NCBI GenBank assembly: GCA_025093555.1
Contig: JAIWNF010000022.1
Location: 682,001 to 746,000, forward strand
Direction: 5' to 3'
Source: Circinella umbellata
Taxonomy: Eukaryota > Mucoromycota > Mucoromycetes > Mucorales > Lichtheimiaceae
DNA length: 64,000 nucleotides
Shown: in pieces, positions 11,661 through 22,461 of the stretch
How positions within the stretch are numbered: the first letter of the stretch is position 1
Layout: the number at the start of each line of letters is the position of its first letter
Position numbers and translations under genes: made by a program
The notes under the pieces: model-generated
Told to the model about the DNA's origin: nothing
The model's database searches: none
Seen by the model: only the letters and a program-made list of their open reading frames with translations

Positions 11661-12656
11661 ACCGCCACGTGCCGTTAAGAAGAATAGTAGATTTTATAGA
11701 TTGCCGTTGTTGTAAAAATTGCTATTGTTAATTTAACAGGTATATTTATAAAGTTGGGACCCGTCTTTTAATAAACAAACTTATAGATATGGTTTTCTTT
11801 TTTGTGTTTTTTGTGTGTGTATATATAACAAGTATATGGCAAGCAATATATGTAGTAATCAAAAAAGAGGTAACTTTTTTTGTTTGTTCGTTGTTCGTTT
11901 GGAGGAGAGAGATATAATGATGTTAAAAGGAACTTTTGGAGGAAATAGGTAAAAAAAAAAAAGAGGAGGAGTAGTGAATAATTGGAAAGAGCAATATAAT
12001 TTATTTATTTACAAACTCTTACAATTATTATTATTTATTCAATGCGAATGTGCGTTGCTGTTTGTGTGAGAGAGAAAGAAAAGAGGAAGAGAGAGAAGAA
12101 CAACAACAACAAAAGAATGGTAAAAAAAAAGTTCAGTGGTTACAAGGATGCAGGGGGAATATGTTGCAAGAAAAGAAAGGGGGATGAAACACTATTATGG
12201 TGGCGTTGTTACAGGCAAGTCGCTCATCAATAATAATAAAACTTACATGAACAAGCGCGCATAACTAGTGTGCTACGCGTAAGCAATGATAGTTACTACC
12301 TAGCAACTAGAAGGTTACCAAATATGAATACTGTTAATAAGCATAATATGAATTATATCATCATCTTTCATATTAAACTTGCGCTTTTCTCGATATGTAA
12401 CGATCTTTTTTTTTTGAAAGAATCGAGGTAATTGTAATGCCGCACGGGGGATTTAGTTTGGGTCATTGGTAACACAAGACAAATCGTAGTTCTTGCTCCT
12501 TCCGGACTATAACATACTAAATAGAGCTTGGCGAAAAAAAAAAAAAAGAGAGAGAGAGTTACTAATTTTCCACTCCTCTTTTACTTTCTTCTTTAGCCTT
12601 TTTTTCTTCTATACGAATCACGAACAACATATACATATTTCATTTACAGATACACA
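11661..12656. other. divergent intergenic region
   Basis: About 1 kb between the zinc-knuckle gene (leftward) and the SNARE gene (rightward), so it should hold both promoters. A purine-rich stretch (11900-12180) creates a meaningless K/R/E frame. No defined motif is claimed. Confidence 0.5.
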
Positions 12657-14055
12657 ATGTCGTTTAACGATTTAGAGCAAGGATATGGAGGTACAGCTAG
12701 AAGCAGCACTCCAGCAAGATCACCACTTTCGGGTAACAATTGATAAGCATTACTTTTTTATTTACATTTCCATGGAAGAAAAAGCGTACTTATCACCTAT
12801 ACACAATATTTTCTTTTTTCTTTTTTTTTGAATTTTTAAAAGGTGGCGATAATGACGACGATCGAGAATATAAAGCGCTTACACAACGAGTTTCACAACA
12901 AGTGTTTCACATTAATGGCAATATTACGAGTATTGAACGATTGGTTGGGTTTTTAGGTGGACCAAGAGATACTACTGATGTACGCAGTAAATTGTAAGTG
13001 TTCTTGTTACCATGCTAACAGAATCTTCCCGGGAGGAAAAACAGAAAAAGAGACATACGATGGATATAATATTAACACCACTATTGCTATTAAAGACATG
13101 ATGTTACAGAATCCACGAGAGAGTTGATCAAGGACTCAACAAATGATATCAAATCACTAGCACAATACCAAACAACTAACCCAACAAAAACTGTATGTTG
13201 CTCCCTTTGTTCTTTGTTCTTTTTTTTTTCTGTCTTTATATCATATAATAATTTTATTTGCTCTATTTATTTTATTGATAGCGTCAACGAAAACTTGAAC
13301 AACAAAAATTATCAAAAGATTTTCAAAAGGTATTAGGTGATTTTCAAAAAATTCAACGTGTATCCGCAAGTAAACAACGTGAATATGTTGATAAGGCTAA
13401 AGCAACATCAGCCATGTTACAATCACAAGCAGCGTAAGTATATTTTTTTTGGAAGGATATTTCTTGATCAGATTTTTTAAAAAAAGGCTTGAATTTCATA
13501 ATGATAATTGCTGCTTTATATGGTGGTTATTTCTAGTGCTGAAGAAGACGGAATTCATCAACAACAACAAACAGAATTACCGACGGTTGATGATTCACAA
13601 AGAAGACTTCAAATTCAAGCTCTTGATAATGAAATTGAATATAATGAAGTATTAATCACTGAACGAGAAGGAGAAATACAGGGTATTGAACAAGGTATTA
13701 CAGAATTGAATGAAATCTTCCGAGACCTTGGCATGTTGGTAAATGAACAAGAAAGTGGTATTCGTAAGTTTGTTTTTCTATTGGTTTTGGTTTTGGTTTT
13801 TTAGAACTTATTAGGAAAATGACTCGGCCAGGGAAAAAAAATTGATATATAACTCGGTATGATTTTGTGATATATATTATAGAAAGCATATATGGAAATG
13901 TACTCAACATTGCACAGAACACGCGACAAGCAGCTGATGAACTTACAACTGCAAATCGTCACCAAAAGAGTGCAAGGAAGAACATGTGTTGCCTTTTATT
14001 GATCATTACAGTAGTTGCGTGTGTTCTTGCTTTGATCATTGTTGTAGCAAAATAA
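12657..14055 (+). CDS. PEP12: endosomal/vacuolar Qa-SNARE, syntaxin-7/Pep12 type (291 aa)
   Basis: Six exons join in frame: 12657-12732, 12843-12993, 13096-13192, 13282-13433, 13537-13763 and 13883-14055. The N-terminal half is an Habc-like helical bundle (EYKALTQRVSQQ, then LHDVTESTRELIKDS). The Qa-SNARE motif spans about residues 196-258, with ELNEIFRDLGMLVNEQ and the zero-layer glutamine at about 229. A basic stretch precedes a single C-terminal membrane anchor (~269-290), making it a tail-anchored protein with a cytosolic N-terminus. The family drives fusion at late endosome and vacuole. The lack of a long acidic linker and the QSARKN-like pre-anchor favour Pep12/syntaxin-7/12 over plasma-membrane Sso1. 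Exon 3 begins after a TTAAAG acceptor; the nearer TTACAG would break the frame. Confidence 0.9.
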
Positions 14056-14270
14056 TCATTTTGTTCATTATTTTTTATTATAATTAGCATCACGATATCG
14101 ACTATTTTATTGTATATCATACACACATTCAAAATATATATTCCCCATTTTCTTTCTTTTCTTTCATTTGTTTGTGAGTTATTATTATTATCTATTACTA
14201 TATAGTTAAATGGCATTAAATGTTGGTTTTGGTTTTTCTTTTCTTGAATTTGGATAATAGATAAATAGTC

Positions 14271-16450
14271 TTATTTTGTTTCTTCATCTTCAGTGTCACT
14301 GTCATCATCAAAACCTGTGAGTAATGGATCGCCTTCATAAGTTGGCAACAAATATCTATAATAATAACAATAACATACAATATTCAAATTAGTATTGGCA
14401 TTAATCGTATCACAAAACTACTAAATAATAGCAAAAACTTACTTTGGATCTTTCCAAAATTCAGCATTAGGATCCAATGATTGTGATAAACACTTCTTTT
14501 CATCCAAATGATTTCCTAACAATGAAAGATCTTCTACCGTTGTACCACAAACAAAACATTTATCAAGTGAAGATTGATGTCGAATATAATTGATAAGTAC
14601 AATTGTTTTATAAAAATCTAGACCTATAAAATAAATAAATAAAACAACGATATGAATTAGAAAAACTGTTTGTCTCCTTTTTTATTTCTCATTCCAATTT
14701 AATCATTTACCAAGCTGCTTTCGTATCCTTGTTAAATCAAAACCATGCTTTTTCTCCATATGATCCCATGCTTCTTGTGGTGATGTTTCTGTTTCTGGAC
14801 ATAATAGACACATAGATACTTCAGGCTCTTCTTCATCCCATTCTGCCCATGAACTGTTTTTTTTAAATAACATTTTAGTAAACAAAAAAAAAAAACATGA
14901 AAAAATTAAAGAAGAACAATCATTATTATTATTTAACTTACTCATCAGATTGATCCGATTTTTCATCATCACTTTCCATATTATCACGCTCAAAATGTTC
15001 CCAATTTTTGCCAGGTTCTAAATAATTAATTACATAAAACTTGTCATATTGTCGATTTTTGGCTGCAATCTTGAAATGTTTCTTCTTGCGCATATGTTTA
15101 CGTAAAACAGGTGCACTTGTAAATGTCTTCTCACAATATAGACATTGAAGTCTATTTTTTTTTTGTTATTATAAATGAATAAAGATTCCTTTTTTCTTTT
15201 CATCCTTTAATCGAAATTTCTTTGACCTTCTCTCTCCTTTCTTTCCTAATTTCATAAGCCCGTTATATACATACTTGATCAATTTACTTTCTAATAAATC
15301 CAAAAATTCATTCACATTAACAAGATTATCTGGTAATCCAATATTAAAGTTATGTTCCGAAAACATATGTTTAAACAATACGGTTCTAATTAACAATAAG
15401 TTAAAACATTGTTAGACATCTTTTTCTTTTTTCAAAAATAGGTATAATGAGCAATGAAACTCTTAAAAAATCTCTTATTGTTCCCTAATCTCATTATTTT
15501 CTCCTCAGTCCCCTTTACTAAATTTTGTACCTATTATCGCAAATAACTTTGCAAAACAAACATTTTCGTGATTCTTTTGCTGGACCATCTCGTTCCTTTT
15601 GTTGAGTACTAAGTACTTCATCCTGTAATAATGAAAATCTCAGTTAATATTTTCACGTTTTGCGGAGAGAGCAGAGAAAAAGCTTCTTTTTTTAAATTCT
15701 TTACCAATGCATGGCGTTGCATTTCTGCACGTAATTTTTGATCTAGCTCACATTTTCGTGGATCAATAATATACACTATTTAGAATTGATTAAATTTGGA
15801 TATCAGTGTCAACAATATATATATATAGTTTTAATCCACAGTATCTAGATAAAAAAAAATAAGAAGGGTTGTTGAACGTTACCATCATTATCGGTAGAAT
15901 CTGGCGTACCATACTCAGTAATAGGTTTCGAGCGGAGCAATTCTCCCCAGCGCTTTAAATAAGAGTCCAATGCAATATACATATGATGTAAGTTTTTAAA
16001 CGATAATTTATGATCCACTTTGAAGTGTTCAGTCAATGAGGTTGTATCAAGGAAAGGTCTATCTGAAGGACAATCAGGTAAAGGACACACTGTTAATATA
16101 GTTGTATGATATGGTGGAACTGGATCGTCAATTGGATCATTCACATCGTCTTCTTCGTCTCCCTCGTCATTGGAATCGTCAGCATTTTCGGGTAAATGGT
16201 ATGGGTTTTGTGTATTGTCATGTGTTGTTTCAGATCCCTTTTTGTTATGGTTTGTTGTCGTTGTTGTTGTTGTTGCTGCTGCTTGAGATTTACGTCTAGG
16301 TCGTTGTGAATCGCTTTTAGATTTACCACCACCAACACCACGCGTCGAACTTTTATTATTAGGACGTCTTCGTGTATTATCTTTTGGTTTATTCGACTCG
16401 TTTCTAGAGTGCTTGCTTTTTACTGTACACCATTCCCCGCCGTCATCCAT
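14271..16450 (-). CDS. ZNF277: ZNF277-type C2H2 zinc-finger protein (486 aa)
   Basis: Eight exons join in frame: 16450-15883, 15775-15705, 15622-15531, 15385-15275, 15151-14942, 14853-14711, 14623-14443 and 14355-14271. The first ~100 residues are basic and low complexity. Several C2H2-like units follow: CPLPDCPSDRPF...H...H, CLFCKVIC...HMFSEH, CLYCEKTF...HMRKKKH, CLLCPE...HMEKKHGFD and CFVCGTTV...H. Signature segments NFNIGLPDNLVNVNEFL, YDKFYVINYLEPGKNWE and DFYKTIVLINYIR match the conserved core of animal and plant ZNF277 in the same order, so orthology is strong. ZNF277 proteins are linked to ribosomal protein uS5/RPS2 and to chromatin in animals; the fungal role is not known to me. The tail is acidic. 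The gene converges on the SNARE gene with ~215 b between stop codons. Confidence 0.88.
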
Positions 16451-18257
16451 TGTGCGTGTATAGTTTATGTTGTATTAGAATAAGAAAGTACTGGAAAGAA
16501 CCAGATTTTGTTGCTATGGTTCCCCAGATTCAACTTTAAAGCAAAATCATAAAATCGTGACTTGTAAACGTGCGGAGTAGGTCCGGAGTAGGTGTATTTA
16601 GGAAGCATAGAATAATGCAAATCTAAAAAGTCTATTTTATCATCGAAGCTCCCTCGTATTTTCCAAAAACCTTCTATAGTGTCCCCTATTTAAAGTTGAG
16701 CTATCTTTCTTACTTACCATTTTTTTTATCATCCCAATTTTAAAGATGTTTTAAAAATAGTTATCAAATTATTTGGTCTTGCTATTTTGATAACTTGTTT
16801 ATTGTTAATCCAATATGAGATCATTGCTTCCTTTTTGTTTAAGAAACTGATGATTTTTAAAGACATCATCCATCCACATATCCATTACGTAGATATACAA
16901 TATATCTTATTTATTAATATAGCTGTATGCTCTATAGTATTATTTACGGGTTTATGTTGTTACGCATTCAATAATTTTAAAGCACTATCATCAGCTTTTT
17001 TTTTTACTTTTTTTTTTCACCATGTTCAAATCCCATACAATATAAATATTCTTCAGGTCTTCTCTCCTACTTTCTAGCTAACTTACAAGCAATGTAGATG
17101 TGTCAAAGAGAAAAAATTCCCAGAAGTCAAAACTGCTTGTATGTAATGATCTAAATGTAGTAGTTTTGGTTTTCTCTGCTACGTTATTGGGAAGGTGATA
17201 ATTTTACTTTAAAGAAGACATCATTAATTGTCAACGTGAGGCCATTATGTAATGTAATATGTAGCAGAGCAAGTTAATATATATACCATGTTAAAGAGAT
17301 ATATGTTTATTTGGTTCATGTACAATATTCTACTAATTATAAAATGACATGTGTGCTGCTATCGATATTAAAATGATAAATTATTCTTGACGATACGGAC
17401 TTATTACAATTATCACAACGGCGCGTAATAATAATTTAGATTAGTACCTATAAGAAAGGTACGTATAATGGCTCATAAATTTAAGTAAGTGATACTGGTG
17501 TCACGGAACGCAAGCGTCATTTATGAATAAAAAGAGCATTTATCACAAATTATATCTTTTTATAGATATGTCAATTTATTATTGATAGACATAAAAAATG
17601 GTGTTTAGAATAATCTTATTATTTGGATACAGTAATTGACTTTACTATTGCTACGCACGTTATATCTCAAATGCTAGCTGAGTGAATGGTATGATATATA
17701 TCACATTAGTTATCATTTAACATCACAGTAAGCTGTATGACCATGACAACAACGCCATTGACAAACATTAAAAGAAAATAAGAACAATACATATACCGTG
17801 GTTACTTATATAACAAATGTTCTATATATATATATATATATATAAACTTTATTAATCTCATTTTTAAATTATTAGTTTTTTAATAAGTTGCTTCTACTGA
17901 TAATAATAATAAATAGTACTTGTGTAAAAGAAGTTATACGTTGTAATAAGATCAAGCACCTTGAAATCGAAAAAAAAAGATTCTCCTTCCCTCTTTCTAG
18001 TTTTTATGTATAATTTATCTTTAAATAGTAATTTTATATTCAAAAACTTTAATCTTAATAGAAATCGATTAATAAAAATTTCTATTACAACCAAACAGTA
18101 AAGTAATAATCAAAAACATAATTTATGCATAAGGCACAAATATTATATAGTGTTCGGAGTGTAGAAAAAAAAGTTTGTGAAGCCCTCACTTTTCAAAGCG
18201 AAATTTTTTTGTGGAAACAAAACTTTTTTGACAACAAATAATTAATTATAATTAAAA
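16451..18257. other. divergent intergenic region
   Basis: About 1.8 kb between two divergent genes (ZNF277-type and RPF1). AT-rich, with a (TA)n run near 17823-17844. Just upstream of RPF1 there is GCGAAATTTTTTTG, resembling the A/T-core elements seen at fungal ribosome-biogenesis promoters; that is only a resemblance. No gene seen. Confidence 0.5.
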
Positions 18258-19496
18258 ATGCCTGACGAACCAATCCGTCCTTCCGAAATTAAAAATAAAG
18301 AAAGACGATCTGCACTTCATCGTAAACTTAAACTTGAAAAAGCGAAAGCAAAAGCAGAAAGAAGAAAAAGACAAGCTAAAGAAGAACGAAAGAATCCTGA
18401 ATTAAAAGAGGTAAAAAAAAAAAATTATATATATTCATCGATCTTATAGATCCCTCTACTTTTTTTTTAGGAAAAAAAGCGATTTGATCTTTAACTTTTT
18501 TCATGTCTATTCTTTTTTGTTTAGAAACGTTTGAAAGAAAATGTACCAAAAACATTAGAAAATACTCGAGAAAAAGATGATACAATGATTGACGATGACG
18601 ATGGGGAAGTAGCTCAAGACGAAGCAGACGATGAACTTGCTAGTTATTTCAGTGGAAGAACTCCTAAAATTGTAGTAACGACGAGTAAAAAGGCTTCTCA
18701 GGTAAATATATTTCTTATTAAAAGAAATAAATGAAAGAGGATAACTAATATAATTTTATATATAATAGATCGCTTATGATTTTAGTGAAGATCTTGTATC
18801 CATGTTCCCAAATGCTCAATTTGCTAAACGAGGACCAAAACATGAAATGAAACAAATTATTAAACAAGCTATAAAGCATGAATTTACAGATTTGATGATT
18901 GTTAATGAAGATAGAAAGGCTTTAAGTAAGTCTAGTTTTTCATTTAGTTTGGAATAATGATGATAATAATGATATTTACTTATTTTATCTCTTCTTTTAG
19001 ATGCAATTACTTTAATACATCTTCCTAATGGACCATCAGCTTATTTTAAACTTTCAAACTATATTCCCGGCAAACAAATTCCTGTAAGTTTAAGGTGAAG
19101 AGAGCTGTATATATATAATATTTATATTAAAGAAATAAATGATAACATTATTAGGGTCATGGTCGAACAACAGCACATAATCCAGAACTTATTTTAAATA
19201 ATTTTAATACACGATTGGGTCATACAGTTGGACGTATGTTTCAATCATTAATGCCACAAGTTCCTGAATTTGAAGGTCGACAAGTAGTTACTTTTCACAA
19301 TCAACGTGATTTTATTTTTGTACGGCGGCATCGTTATGTATTTAAAGATACAGAAAAAGTTGGATTACAAGAATTAGGACCTAAATTTACATTGAAACTT
19401 CGATGGCTTCAAAAAGGAACTTATTCAAGAGATGGTGAATATGAATGGATCTTTCAACCTGATATGGAAACAAGTCGAAAACGTTTCTTTTTGTAA
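18258..19496 (+). CDS. RPF1: ribosome production factor 1, Brix domain (303 aa)
   Basis: Five exons join in frame: 18258-18410, 18525-18701, 18769-18925, 19001-19083 and 19155-19496. The N-terminus is highly basic ([17 protein letters not shown]), then an acidic segment, then a Brix domain from about residue 95 to 285 starting [11 protein letters not shown]. Diagnostic RPF1 words are [38 protein letters not shown] and [18 protein letters not shown], ending with the typical short basic tail SRKRFFL. RPF1 is a nucleolar assembly factor for the 60S subunit that binds pre-rRNA. Length and domain layout are normal for the family (~300 residues). It converges on BET2 with 101 b between stop codons. 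Confidence 0.96.
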
Positions 19497-19597
19497 TAAT
19501 ATTAATAATCAAAGTATCAAATTATCATTCATCCCATCATTCATTTCCAAATATATTTTTTTTGAATATCTATTATTACATTTCATTTTACAAAGAG

Positions 19598-20721
19598 TTA
19601 TTTCTTTAATCCTATTCTAGCAATAACATGTTCAGGCATACAATAAACAGGATCCACTTTTTTTAATCCAGGGTATCCAATTAATGATAATCCAGCAACT
19701 CCAAAACATGTATGATAAACATCTACCATGTTACCAGGACGATCAGAAATACCTCCATCTTCTGTATCCTAATATAAATATATAAATATATATATTATTA
19801 ATAACAATAACAAATTTAACCTCTTTTCTTTTTGTAAAACTAATTAAAAAACTTACTTGAGCTGATAAAATGAATTGTGAAAGTTTCTCTTTATCAATCC
19901 AATGTAATCTTCCAATAATAGCAAGAGCTGAAGAAACCCACCAAGAATAACAAACATCTTCTAATTTTTCTGGTCGACCATTTAATCCACCATTTTTAAG
20001 TTGTCTTTCACATAACCACCATCCCAACATATCTTGATCAATTAAATGTAATGAATCCGTCAAAGCCAATGCACCCACACAACAACATACTTGTCCAGAA
20101 TGAGATTCAGCACCAGGTGTATTACCAAATCCACCATCATAATTTTGACATTGAAGAACCCATTGAACAGCTTTATCAACATTGATTGCATCCATTCTTT
20201 TTAAAAGTTTAAGTGCCATTAATCCAATATAGACGAAACGTGAGTCAACTTCACCCCATTGATCTCCTCGAAATGATCCATCCTCATTTTGCATAGATAC
20301 AACATCTATATAATAACTCCAAGTTTATTAATATTTATTAATATATATTCTTTACATAAATAAAGAAATACCTTAGTATTATTAATTAATAATTACATGC
20401 AACAACTTTATCCTTATCAATCACATCCACTGCGTCCAAAGTCACCAAAATTTGAATAGCTGAAAGTGTATAAAGCATATGAGGATCATGACCTGTATGA
20501 CCACCAAATCCACCATTATCATGTTGTAAACTTTTAACATAATTAATTATTTGGTCGCGTGGAAGAGCTTCAATGTTATTCATCAAGTCAAGTGCTGTAA
20601 GACCCCAATATAATCCATTAAGTCTTAAATGTTCAGTTAACCAATATTCAAGTTCATCTGTTCTTTTATCAAGTGATTGAATGTATTTCACATGAAGGGG
20701 TATTAATAATGAATCGGTCAT
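19598..20721 (-). CDS. BET2: Rab geranylgeranyltransferase beta subunit (314 aa)
   Basis: Three exons join in frame: 20721-20397, 20305-19857 and 19768-19598. The protein is a chain of prenyltransferase alpha-alpha repeats with the characteristic turns [46 protein letters not shown] and [19 protein letters not shown]. The zinc ligands are present: Asp225 and Cys227 in DVCYSWW and His277 in DVYHTCFG. The [15 protein letters not shown] segments separate it from farnesyl- and type-I geranylgeranyl-transferase beta chains. It works with the alpha subunit (Bet4) and Rab escort protein to add geranylgeranyl groups to Rab GTPases in the cytosol. The last repeat has GGI rather than the more usual GGF. 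It shares a 119-b divergent promoter with the LARP7-type gene. Confidence 0.95.
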
Positions 20722-20840
20722 TCTGTTTTTTGGATGATAAAAAAAAAAGGGTAACAGGTACAAAAAAAAAACACTCGAGCGGTTTTTGGATTTTTATTTT
20801 TATTTTTATTTATCTCTCTTTTACTCAAGAACTCAACACA
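20722..20840. promoter_or_regulatory. 119-b bidirectional promoter region
   Basis: The start codons of BET2 (minus) and the La/LARP7-type gene (plus) are only 119 b apart, so the interval must contain both promoters and 5' untranslated regions. It holds an A-run and a T-rich stretch with TTTTTATTTTTATTT repeats; no specific factor site is recognised. Confidence 0.6.
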
Positions 20841-22433
20841 ATGAGTGAAGAACATGTTCACAAAACATTAAATATTTTAGAAACTTATTTTAGTGATGCT
20901 AATTTGAACTTTGATAAATTATTAAAAAAATATATTTCAGAAGACACACATGGTTGTATGTATAAATATATATATATATTAAAGAGAAAAATTCATGTCG
21001 ATGATTAGATTGGATCGATCGTAAAAAAAGAGAGGACGTTTTATATACTAACTAAAAATTAATAGTTGTATCTATCGATAAACTTCTTAAACTGAAGCGA
21101 TTTAAAGATAATAAAGTTACACAAGAAGATATAATAAAAGCAACTGAAGGATCATCAAGACTATACGTAAGTAAGAATTATTTATTATTATTATTCAAAG
21201 AAGGGAATTACTAAAACTATTTTATTTATTTATGCAAAAAAGTTAAATGACAGTAAAACATCGGTTGGACGAATAAAACCATTTGTAGCGTTCAAAAAAG
21301 AAGAATTGGATGATTGGTCTATCTATGTGGTAAGAGAATGATAATAATAATAAAAGATGATAATATCACATAGATATCTAATATGTATACCTTTTATTTC
21401 TATAGGAAGGATTAAAAAAACCTTATCATACTCAAGAAAAAATATCCGCATTATTTTCTAAACTGATAGGACCTGTTACTTTTATTCGATTTCCACTGGA
21501 TCAAAAAAAACAACCTAATTTTTATGGATTTTGTTTTATTGAATTTGCTGAAAAAGAACATGTTCTTAAAGCAATAGAAAAAATGGATTGTTCAAAAGGA
21601 CAAGAACATGAAGAATCAGAAATAATGAAACTTGCTTTAAAAGTTATATCAAAGTAAGTTCTTTAATTTTAATAATAAAAAAAGCCATTTAAAGTATTAA
21701 TGTATTGTTTATTATTCATAGAAAAGATTATAATGAACTTGAAAAACAATATTTACAAATACAATCGAATGCAAAAGCTGGTATCAAACGTGCATGGGAT
21801 GAATATTATGAAGAACAAGAAAGAAAAGAATTAGAAGCAATGAAGATTGAAGAAGAACAAGAACAAGAAGAAGATACAATATACCCAAAAGGTGTAATAG
21901 CATTTATAACAAATTTAGCACCAAAATCTTCAAAGAGTGTTATTTCGGTTAGTTCTTTTTAAAATATATATACATTATTCTATGCTATACTCACTTTATT
22001 CTTCTATATATAGACATTATTACAACAAGCTGATGTTCAAGTAGCTTATGTGGATTATAAAAAGAATGCCCCATCGGTAAGTTATATACATTTATATTTG
22101 GGAAGAGACAATACTAATATATTTATATGTATATATAGTGTCATGTACGTCTCAATTCATCTGAAGATACAGATAAATTAGTCAATTACTTTAAACAAAA
22201 TAAAACAATACAAACAGAAGGAAAAGATGAAGTTGGAAAAGCAGCAGTAAGTGAAGGACAATTATCACAAGCATTAGGTGTTCAAAAAATTACTGGTAAG
22301 ATCCCTATATTATCATTATTAGTTATTATTAGTTACTAACTAAATCATGTATTACCTACTAGGTGAACAAGAAAAGATCTTTTGGAAAGATGAAAATCAT
22401 TTAGCAATGTTAAATAAAATAGAAGGAAAATAA
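20841..22433 (+). CDS. LARP7: La-family RNA-binding protein, LARP7 type (355 aa)
   Basis: Eight exons join in frame: 20841-20955, 21066-21166, 21243-21329, 21406-21653, 21722-21947, 22014-22076, 22139-22295 and 22363-22433. Residues ~1-88 form a La motif (TLNILETYFSDANLNFDKLL, then FVSIDKLLKLKRF). An RRM follows at ~97-182 (WSIYVEGL and FYGFCFIEF). A C-terminal atypical RRM at ~240-345 has the AYVDYKKN segment and a basic last helix, typical of the xRRM of LARP7, Pof8 and p65. Such proteins bind the 3' U-tail of RNA polymerase III transcripts; LARP7/Pof8 forms stabilise 7SK or telomerase RNA. A genuine La (Lhp1) role is the main alternative, since both share this layout. It converges on the KDM2 gene with only 28 b between stop codons. 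Confidence 0.82.
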
Positions 22434-22461
22434 AATCATCTTTTTTTTATTTTTATTTCTT

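Noticed and set aside
12042..12233. 63-codon K/R/E-rich frame upstream of the SNARE gene
   Set aside because: Made by purine-rich low-complexity DNA; no domain, no splice context.
16787..17077. 96-codon hydrophobic frame
   Set aside because: T-rich DNA yields F/I/L runs that mimic membrane helices; no homolog-like pattern and no neighbouring exon.
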